Both the position numbers and the translations under genes were made by a program. DNA of 64,000 bases from Closterium sp. NIES-65 (Eukaryota > Streptophyta > Zygnematophyceae > Desmidiales > Closteriaceae): contig CANXME010002591.1 in NCBI GenBank assembly GCA_948144175.1, positions 3,858,501 to 3,922,500 of the forward strand, read 5' to 3'. How positions within the stretch are numbered: the first letter of the stretch is position 1; every line of letters begins with the position of its first letter. The notes under the pieces are model-generated. The model made no database searches and was not told where the DNA came from. It saw only the letters and a program-made list of their open reading frames with translations. Positions 47,607 through 55,551 of this stretch are shown here, in pieces.

Positions 47607-48572
47607 GGCGACGACAGCGACGCAGTGCAAGCAGCAGGGAAAGAGCTCGCAGTGTCAGTGGGACTGTGCTCACCAGGCAGGGCAGGTCGTGTAGGTATGC
47701 AGAAAGGCGGCTCGGGTGCTGGGCGGCTCGGCTGCTGGGCGGCTCGGGCGCAGGGCGGCTCGGCTCCCGGGCTGCTCGGCGGCTGGGCGGCTCGGGTGCA
47801 GGGCGGCTCGGTTCCCGGGCGGCTCGGCGGCAGGGGGGCTCGGGTCCCGGGCGGCTCGGCGTCGGGCGGCTCGGCTCACGGGCGGTTTGGCTGCTGAGGC
47901 GGCTCGGCCAGGAGATGCAGGGGCGGGGCCGTCAGGTGCAGCGGCGGGTTGACCGGTGCAGTGGCGGGCCGGCAGGTGCAGCGGCGGGCCGGCAGGTGTA
48001 GTGGCGGGCCGGCAGGTGCAGCGGCGGGCCGGCAGGTGCAGGCGGCGGGCCGTAGGGTGCAGTGGCGGGCCGTAGGGTGCAGTGGCGGGCCGGCAGGTGC
48101 AGCAGCGAGGCCGGCAGGTGCAGCGGAGAGGCCGTCAGAGGCGGCAGGCCGCTGGGTGCAGCGGCGGGCCGGCAAGTGCAGTGGCGGGCCGTCAGGAGAG
48201 GCGGCGGAGCCGCGTCAGGGGAGGCGGCAGGGCCGCGTCAGGGGAGGCGGCGGAGCCGCGTCACGGGAGGCGGCGGGGCCGCGTCAGACAGGCGGCGGGG
48301 CCGCGTCAGGAGAGGCGGCGGAGCCGCGTCAGGGGAGGCGGCGGGGCCGCGTCAGGGGAGGCGGCGGAGCCGCGTCAGGGTAGGCGGCGGGGCCGCGTCA
48401 AACAGGCGGCGGGGGCCGCGATCAGGAGAGGTGGCGGGGCCGCGTCTGAGGGACAGCGGGGCCGCGAGGGAAAAGGCGACCCAAGGGGGGTCGCTAAAAA
48501 AAGGCGCGCCTCGGGGCGCGCTTCGGTGGGCCCTAAAAAAAACGGTCCTAAGGTAGGACCCGCTCTATACCA
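47607..48572 (-). other. D primer site and GC-rich leader
   Basis: On the minus strand the LTR is followed by TGGTATAGAGC and a hairpin (GGTCCTA 48,560-48,554 with TAGGACC 48,550-48,544). GGGCCCACC, a GCGCGCC/GGCGCGC hairpin and a GCGACCC/GGGTCGC hairpin follow, then arrays of short GC-rich units (about 48,440-47,700). The layout matches B2. Confidence 0.75.
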
Positions 48573-48702
48573 TGTGGAGTATAGAAAACAGGAATGAAAA
48601 TGACTAAGGAAAGATTGGGTACAAATACAACCCTAGAAACCCTGTACCCCATATGTGCTACCCCACTATAGCCTACAGCAACTATGTCATATAAATCTGA
48701 CA
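48573..48702 (-). repeat. D 5' LTR (130 bp)
   Basis: One difference from the 3' LTR, 10 bp from the CA end. TCCCC follows at 48,703-48,707. Confidence 0.95.
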
Positions 48703-48826
48703 TCCCCTTAGTCTGCAGAGGAACCTGGGCCGCGAAGTTGGAGGGGTCTCGGACAAGGGTTTCAAACATGCTTCATTCTCCCTGTTTTTTTTCAGATTTC
48801 TTGTTTCCCATCGGCCTGCCTTAGCT

Positions 48827-50938
48827 ATGGCGGGCCGACCAGGCACCCATTTCCTCTTTAAGCGCCGAGGTGCTGCTGACAAAGCTCCCGATTACTCCCA
48901 GTGGCAGAGTCGTCCAGCGCCAATACCTCCTGCTCCTCCTGCGCCTCCTGCTCCTCCTGCGCCTCCTGCACCTCCAGCGCCTCCTGCTCCTCCCGCTCCG
49001 CCTATCGTCGTCATCAACGGTGTGCCCATTCTGCAGCTTCTCCCTCACGGCTACTCTGCTTTCGATGCGTACATCTCCGAGCCCGAGCACGAGCCCGAGC
49101 GCAGCGACGAAGATGAAACCGGTCCCGGTCTTTCGCCACGTTGGGGAGACCCGGAAGACTGCCCGCACGACGAATCCGCCACCGGTGCCGAAGACGATGT
49201 TGAGTGGTGGGCGGCCGACGGTCTTCCCGAGGACTTGCCTGTCCCAAGTTTTCCCCCGCCCAATAAAAAAAGGCCCCACCCCTGCACCCAGAATCGTGAT
49301 TCCCGCCCCCCGTCTCCCAGGAGCAGGCGCTCAAGGCACAAGCGGCACTCCTGTACTTCTCAGGAGAAGCTGCACTAGATTTCACAGCTGGAGTCCGGTG
49401 CCGTGAGTATGCGGAAGATGGCACGCGACTCTGGTATCTCCCGAAAGTCCCTGGCAGTATGGAAATCGCGGAAGGGTGAGCTGGAGGGCGCGCATGGGGC
49501 TCGCAAGCGTCTTCACGGGCGTGGTCGGTCGTCGTGGTATCGCGACATGGAGATCCAGGTCTACTCACGAGTACTTGCCGCCCAGAAAAAGTGCCTCGCA
49601 GTGTCGGTCGGCCGCCTGCAGCAGTGGTCGCGAGAGGTGATGAAGAGCCTGCATCCTGAGGTAAAGTGGGCGGGATCTCAGAGGTGGACCGAGCGTTTTC
49701 GGCGCCGCTGGAATCTCACTACCCGAGCTAAGACCCGTGCCGGCCAGAAACTATCCTCCGGTAAGTGGGCGTGTTGTATTCGCTCTTGTTTATCCCCTTT
49801 GCCAACCGGTCGATAGTTAATGTTTTTTTATGGTTTTTGCCTCCCCGTCCCTTCCAGAGTGCGAGACGCAAGTGCGAAACTTCTGGAAGTTCGTGCGACA
49901 CACCCGCCGACAGTACGGAATCGACAACCGCTGGATCATAAATGCGGATCAGACCCCGCTCTGGCTCGAAATGCCAGCTGAACGCACTGTCGAGGAGGTG
50001 GGGGTCCGTTCCGTGCCCATCCGCAGCGGCGGCTATCAAAAGGAACGCGTGACGGTGATGCTCGCCTGCACCACCAGCGGCGAGAAGCTCAAGCCCTGGG
50101 TGTTCTTTACGCGCAAGACAATTCCAAAGGGGAATTTCCCCTCCGGTAAGCCGAGCAGCTTGTGCAGTCCCGGTAGGATTTGCATGTGTTTTTTTTTTTT
50201 TTTCTGATGTCAATCTCAACGTTGTGCGGATGTGCAGATGTCGTGGTCGCCGCACATCCCAACGGTTGGATGGACGCGGAAGGCGTCCTCGCGTGGCTCG
50301 ACGGTACGGTGGGCCCGTACGTCAACCCGAGGTTCGGAGTGCGCAGCAGGAGGGCGATGTTGGTGCTTGACTCCTACCGCGGGCACCTGACTGATCAAGT
50401 GAGGGCGAAATTCGGCGAGCTGCGTATCGTGCCGGCCGTCATACCAGCTGGCTGCACATCGGAGGTGCAGCCGTTGGACGTCGCGGTGAACCGCTCCTTC
50501 AAAGCAGCTGTGCGACAACAGTACCAGCAATGGTTCGAGAGCGAGGGTGTTGATTGCCGGACTGAAAGAGGTGAGATTTAAGATTTAGGACTGTTTTTCA
50601 ATTATTGACCTTGTTCTAACTGATGAATCTTTCAACGTGTGGCAGGCAACATCCGCAAGCCACCACCTGAGCTGACGCTCAAGTGGATCTCCAAGGCCTG
50701 GAAGGCGGTGCCCAAGGAGTTGATTGAGCGCTCGTTTCTGACCTGCAGCATCAGTAACGCCTTGGACGGGTCTCAGGACGGTCTCTGCCTGAAGCACCGG
50801 CGGGATGCTGTCAAAGGCGAAGTGGATCTTGACGACGAGATTGCAGCAGATGGATTCTGCTGCAACAACGTAGACGAGCCAGAGTCGGACGGTGAGACCG
50901 CCGACGAAGGCACTGCCACTGCTGAGGAGGATGCATAG
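48827..50938 (+). CDS. Tn1 transposase, pogo-like DDE type (4 exons)
   Basis: Exons are 48,827-49,760, 49,858-50,145, 50,238-50,570 and 50,646-50,938, with GT-AG introns in agreeing phases (about 615 codons). The N-terminal part carries a (PPA)n stretch and an acidic region. A helix-turn-helix (SMRKMARDSGISRKSLAVWK) starts near 49,403. A CENP-B/Tc5-type DNA-binding domain ends SQRWTERFRRRWNL. The catalytic domain has aspartates in NADQTPLW, LVLDSYRGH and QPLDVAVNRSF, the last two 35 residues apart (DD35D), typical of pogo/Tigger members of Tc1/mariner. The tail is acidic. An in-frame TAG at 49,376-49,378 lies just before the helix-turn-helix, so this copy is probably inactive unless a start after it (Met at 49,403) is used. 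The introns are short and their boundaries inferred. Confidence 0.85.
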
Positions 50939-51432
50939 GTTGTGGGTAAAGTAGAAATGTGTAGGACGTGAAAATGTGATAGAAAATGTAGAAAATGCGA
51001 ATATGTAGTCAGATATTAAGAGAAAACGTAGGATACTAATTGTAACAGCGTAAAACTTAAAAGTGTAGTATTTAAATGGTGGCGCTTATAATATGTAGGG
51101 TAGTAGGGGTGCGCTTTTAATCCGTAAGGCTCGAAGCATGCGCTTATAATCGAGGAGCGGATATAAGCGCCCTCATCCTTTTATAAGCGCCGGCGCTTAT
51201 CCGAGGCCTGCGATTCTATCCGGGGGCTTACGGTACCCTTTCACAGGCAGGGTAGTGGATTTTTTACCCTAGGCCAGAAAGTGTAAGTTTTTCAATACCC
51301 TTTGAAAAACAGCATAAGGAACACATTACTCTGACTGTACAGTATACAATCCCACCTATACTGGTACTGAGTGCTCCGTAGCGAGACGAAACACTATACA
51401 GGTCCCTGCAAAATGATACCATAAGCGATATT

Positions 51433-51484
51433 ATGGCGACCTTACAGATCTAATGCGCGATTGAACCAGCTGAACTACTAGCCA
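51433..51484 (-). other. tRNA-like promoter remnant (possible SINE head)
   Basis: The minus strand reads TAGTTCAGCTGGTT, a good tRNA A-box and D-arm. TCTGTAAGGTCGCC, which resembles the anticodon loop and variable arm of a tRNA-Thr(TGT), follows after GCGCATTAGA. The T-arm (B box) is not recognisable and the fold is incomplete, so this is not a working tRNA gene. It lies within the right piece of Tn4. Confidence 0.35.
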
Positions 51485-52009
51485 TTGGTTTTGAGTGCTT
51501 CGGCACTTCAACTGATCACAAGTTTTTAAGAATACCCTGCCCAAACAGACTGATTGTTTTTTTACCCTGCATTTGTCAGGGAAACAAATATTTTACCCTA
51601 CGCATCAGGGTTGACAATACCTAGAACCCTGATTACTAAGGGTGGCCCAAAACGAATCTGAAGCCCTGGCCGAGATATCCCCCCTCCCACAATCTCGCTT
51701 TCGCCACGCTGGTGAATCCCAAAATCTCGCTGTCACCACGCTGGCGAATCTTCCACTCCAAGTGGTCCAAGAGGTGAAGTGGCCCAAGTGGCCCACAATA
51801 TCCTTGTACTCGGTTTTGCGGCATTGATCAACAATCTTAAAGTGAAGTCAGACCCCTGATTTTGTTTCACATCTTTTATGTTATATAAAAAATATATCAT
51901 ATCATAAGACCCGGGTATTATATCGGATTTTCCTTTTTTGGAGACCCCCCCATTTTTTTCCAGTTGTTTTCATAATACCCTAAGGTGTTTTATCCAGGAG
52001 AATACGGTA

Positions 52010-52164
52010 CATACGGTTACGACAGTTGCCATTCCTCGATGGTGAGTCAATCGTCGGTCCAAATGGTCAACAGTCGCGATAGTTGACTTTGCGACTGTTG
52101 ACCTTCCTGCCTTTGATACGGGCGGATCCGATACTGCTGCTAGCGCTCCTTCAATAGTGGCGGG
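52010..52164. other. Short spacer with a 13-bp inverted repeat
   Basis: GGTCAACAGTCGC at 52,065-52,077 is perfectly repeated in reverse at 52,091-52,103 with a 13-nt loop. TTGAC cores (W-box-like) occur in both arms and in the loop. There is no coding frame. This is the only non-element sequence visible between Tn3 and F. Confidence 0.7.
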
Positions 52165-52290
52165 TGTGAAGAAATGAGGACTGATTGACTAAGGGAAAGG
52201 TTGGGTACAAGTACAAACCTAGAAATGTGTTGTACCCCATATGTGCTACCCCACTATAGCCTACACAGGATAAGTCATACAAGTCTCACA
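52165..52290 (-). repeat. F 3' LTR (126 bp)
   Basis: It is bounded by CACCCCCATAG on the right (the purine tract of the minus strand) and GGCGGG on the left. It is related to the D and B2 LTRs, with several differences. Confidence 0.85.
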
Positions 52291-52487
52291 CACCCCCATA
52301 GGCAAAGTGGGGGAGAACAAGGGGTCACAAGACCAGTCAAGCAAAGCAAAGCAAGCTCAGGATGGATCACAACGTCACCACACACTCCGAGCACAAGTTC
52401 AAGGCCACAAGGCCAATTTACATGCAAGACCATATATAAAGGTAAACAAGCAAGTGCAAGTATAGAAAGATCACAGTACAAGCAAGG

Positions 52488-54329
52488 TCAAGAAGCAAGC
52501 AAGTGAGGCCAAGTAGGCACAAGACCTAGCATCGTACAACAGCGCTGATGATCACGAGGTGGAAGTGCCTTGGTAAAGATATCAGCAGTGTTGGCCTGAG
52601 AGGCCACGTAAGCAAGGCGCAGCTGACCACGATGCTGCAGCTCACGAGCAAGAAAGTAGCGAAGAGCAATGTGCTTCGTTCTGTGCTCCAGTCTGTACTC
52701 CCAACACAAGGCCAGCATGGCCTTGTTGTCTACGTACAGAACTGGAGGAGAACGAGGCGGCTCTCCTAGGTCAGTCAGCAAGTAGGTGAGCCAACGTAGC
52801 TCCTGTGCAGCCATGGCCCCCGCGTAGATCTCAGCCTCACAGCTGGAGCCGAGAACAGAAGACGAGCGGATAGACCGCCATGAAAAAGAGCCGGAACCAA
52901 GGCTGAAGATGTAACCCTGTGACAACCGCTGCGTAGCCTGGTCGTCAGCCCAAGAAGCGTCTGTGTGACCTGTGAGGACCACTGAACGCCGCTCTCCAAG
53001 CACTAGCCCCATGCCCAACGTACTGCACAAGTAGCGCAACACCCTCTTTGCTGCCGCCATGTGCTCTGGTCGGTGTCTCCCAGGAGCAACATAGCGTGCC
53101 AAGATGCTAAGAGGGTATGCAAGGTCAGGTCGAGTGCAGGTCATCAGGTATATGAGGCAGCCAACAAGCTCTGGGTACGGGCCACTCGGCTCTACGGACT
53201 CATCTGAAGGCAGAGCTGAGAGCGAGTGGCGGGTAGACAGAGGAGTGGCCTGAGGCGAGGGGTAGGTCAAGTCGAAGCGCTGAAGGACCTGCTGCACCAT
53301 GTGTGACTGAGTCAGGGTAATGGTGCGCTGTGCTCTGTCCCGGGTGATCTGCAAGCCAAGGTAGCTGCGCAGTTCACCCAGGTCTGTGCACGTGTGTCTC
53401 TTCTGCAGCTCCGACTTCACGTGGGCGAGTCCAGCAGTGTCAGCAGTGGCAAAGACCAAGTCGTCGACGTACACGAGGATGTAGAACGGCGGCAAAGAGG
53501 TGTCGGTGCGCAGAAACAGCGACAGGTCGGCTGTAGAAGGAGCAAACCCAAGAGCCGCAAGTGTAGGCCTCAGTGTGTCGTGCCACTCACGTGGCGCCTG
53601 GCGGAGACCGTAGACTAGCCGCCGGAGGCTCCACTGGGTACCAGGAGGAAACGACCTAGTGAAGCCAGGTGGGCGGCGCAGCCAGATCTCCTCGTGCACA
53701 CTGCCCTGCAAGAAAGCTGTGCTGAAGTCAAGAGAGTGAAGCTCATAGTCACACTGAGTGGCTATGTGCAGCAGCACCCGAAGAGTGGTCATCTTCGGGG
53801 TGGGAGAGAAGTTCTGAAAGTAGTCAACTCCCTGCCGCTGACTGAAGCCTCGAGCCACGTAATGCGCCTTGAAGACAGGCGGAGCACCCGGCGACCGCTT
53901 CACCCTGAAAATCCACATGCCACTGACGATGTTCGCCCCAGGTGGGGGAACCTCGTCAACGTAGGTGCCTGTGGACTTCTAGGAAGCCATCTCTGCATCC
54001 ATGGCTGACTGCCTCTGAGAGGAGTAGGGACCCTCCATTGTAACAGCGTACGATCGAGGAGTCGGGATGTCTGGTGCATCCGGGTCTCCCTCAAGGGCAA
54101 TCAGCATGGACACGAGATGAGGCAAAGCAGCAGCAAAACACTTGAACTCCTCTTGCCTGTCCTCAAGGACGTCTGTGCTAAGAGCACACTCACCCCCGAC
54201 GGACGGAGGACAGATAGACGCCGACTCAGCAACAAGACCAGAGGCGTAGTCTAGACGAAAGTTAGCAGCGAAGTCGACAAGCTCAGCAACTAGGGCAGAC
54301 ACAGCAGTGGACTCAAAGGAAGGGTCAGT
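52488..54329 (-). pseudogene. F reverse transcriptase and RNase H region
   Basis: On the minus strand it reads the pre-RT segment (AVSALVAELVDFAA-like, around 54,300), reverse transcriptase with MWIFRVKR (53,918) and FYILVYVDDLVFAT (about 53,490-53,450), then RNase H boxes (SSCEAEIYAGAMAAQELRW, YVDNKAMLALC) to ANTADIFTKAL near 52,580. Fossil. Confidence 0.85.
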
Positions 54330-54467
54330 TGTCAGAACATATATATATATAGCTTATACTATTGTGTAGGCTGTAGTGGGGTATCCCATAGGGGGTACAA
54401 CTAGTTAGGGTTTCCTATTTGTACTCACTTCATTCATAGTTCATTCATTCTCGTTCTATTCTCAACA
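54330..54467 (+). repeat. G 5' LTR (138 bp)
   Basis: It starts TGTCAGAACATATATATA and ends ATTCTCAACA. An AT microsatellite lies inside it near the 5' end. Confidence 0.95.
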
Positions 54468-55362
54468 TGGTACAGAGCAGGTTCCCCCGTGGGAACTGTG
54501 CTTAGGGCCCACCACCTTTAAACTTTTTTTCTCTGCCCGGAGCGCGCTCGGGCCCTCGCTTTCACTTTTTTTTTCGGCCTGCCCTGCGGCCCCTAGCCAC
54601 CCGCGCGCGCCCGTTCAGGCCCCTAGCCGCCCACGCGCCGCCCGTCCAGGCCCCTAATCGCCCGCGCGCGCCTCTTCAGGCCCCTAGCCGCCCAAGCGCC
54701 GCCCGTCCCGGCCCCTAGCCACCCACGCGCCGCCCGTTCAGGCCCTTAGCCGCCCGCGCGCGCCCGTTCAGGCCCCTAGCCGCCCAAGCGCCGCCCGTCC
54801 CGGCCCTTAGCCGCCCGCGCGCCGCCTGTCCCGGCCCCTAGCCGCCCGCTGGCCGCCCGTCCCGGCCCCTCGACGCCCGCGCGCCGCCGTCCCGGCCCCT
54901 AGCCGCCCGCTCGCCGCCCGTCCCGGCCTCTCGACGCCCGCGCGCCACCCGTCCCGGCCCCTGATCGCCCGCGCGCCGCCCGTCCCGGCCCCTAGCCGCC
55001 CGTCCCGGCCCCTTGACGCCCGCGCGCCGCCCGTCCCGGCCCCTAGCCGCCTGCTGGCCGCCCGTCCCGGCCCCTAGCCGCCCGCTGGCCGCCCGTCCCG
55101 GCCCCTCGACGCCAGCGCGCCGCCGTCCCGGCCCCTAGCCGCCCGCTGGCCGCCAGTCCCGGCCCCTCGACGCCCGCGCGCCGTCGCCCCGGCCCCTAGC
55201 CGCCCGCTGGCCGCCCGTCCCGGCCTCTCGACGCCCGCGCGCCGCCCGTCCCGGCCCCTGATCGCCCGCGCGCCGCCCGTCCCAGCCCCGGGCCGCCCTG
55301 TGTCGCTGACAGCCCGAGCCGCCCGAGCCGCCCGCGCCGCCCGAGCCGCCTGAGCCGCCCGA

Positions 55363-55405
<43 letters not shown>

Positions 55406-55551
55406 GAGCCGCCTGCACCGCTTGAGGAGCCGAGCCGCTGGTCCTGCGGAGCTGCTGTTGCTGCTGAGCCGGTTGAGCTGCTGTGTTGCTGTACTGCTGT
55501 GCTACTGCGCTGCCCGACCCGTCCTGTCTGGTGAGACCTTCTACTGCTGTC
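54468..55551 (+). other. G primer site and GC-rich leader
   Basis: TGGTACAGAGC is followed by a hairpin (GTTCCC 54,481-54,486 with GGGAAC 54,491-54,496), GGGCCCACC and oligo-T. About 700 bp of repeats built on CCGTCCCGGCCCCTAGCCGCC with CGCGCGCC variants follow (54,580-55,290), then GAGCCGCCC repeats to 55,440. No gene seen. Confidence 0.78.

Larger units (their letters stand above)
41375..48702 (-). mobile_element. D: recent Ty1/copia element inserted in Tn1
   Basis: The element is 7,328 bp with 130-bp LTRs at 48,573-48,702 (5') and 41,375-41,504 (3') that differ at one site. The target duplication TCCCC is at 41,370-41,374 and 48,703-48,707. The leader, gag, protease, integrase, reverse transcriptase and RNase H are all present in copia order. 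It is nearly whole, with about two breaks. It sits about 120 bp upstream of the Tn1 transposase start, so it should disturb that gene's promoter or 5' leader. Confidence 0.95.
40926..51233 (+). mobile_element. Tn1: pogo-like DNA transposon, split by copia element D
   Basis: The terminal inverted repeats are 24 nt with 2 mismatches: CCGT, then CAGCCC (left) or AAGCCC (right), then CCGGATAGAA, then a family tail. The TA duplication is at 40,924-40,925 and 51,234-51,235. Subterminal GCGCTTATAA and TTATAAGCGC copies occur on both arms (near 40,990, 41,012, 51,085, 51,132, 51,154 and 51,182). Removing D and one TCCCC leaves about 2.98 kb, a normal size for a pogo/Tigger-type autonomous element, and the transposase gene is present on the plus strand. 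Confidence 0.9.
40875..51633. mobile_element. Tn4: small element with CAGGGT ends and repeated TACCCT motifs (tentative)
   Basis: It is an extra stretch in Tn3 that is absent from Tn2 and is itself split by Tn1. The left piece is about 49 bp (CAGGGTAAAATACCC at 40,875) and the right piece about 398 bp (to ACCCTG at 51,633). The motif (A/T)TACCCT recurs at least six times (near 40,884, 51,265, 51,295, 51,532, 51,561 and 51,595), like subterminal transposase-binding repeats. The termini are CAGGGT-like. I found no clean target duplication, so the exact limits and the family are uncertain. Confidence 0.45.
40612..52007. mobile_element. Tn3: inverted-repeat DNA transposon, host of Tn4, Tn1 and D
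   Basis: The left end is CCGTATTCTCCCGGATAAAA and the right end, reversed, is CCGTATTCTCCTGGATAAAA. TA is at 40,610-40,611 and 52,008-52,009. The left arm (40,612 to about 40,874) matches the right arm of Tn2 inverted. The right arm (about 51,650-52,007) matches the left arm of Tn2 inverted. Without inserts it is about 0.6 kb and has no transposase. Tn2 and Tn3 therefore flank the two host genes as inverted copies. Confidence 0.85.

Noticed and set aside
51433-51484. A functional tRNA-Thr gene
   Set aside because: The T-arm and B box are missing and the anticodon stem cannot pair.
40875-51633. Tn4 as a definite hAT element because of its CAGGGT end
   Set aside because: No 8-bp target duplication and no transposase could be found, so the family is left open.
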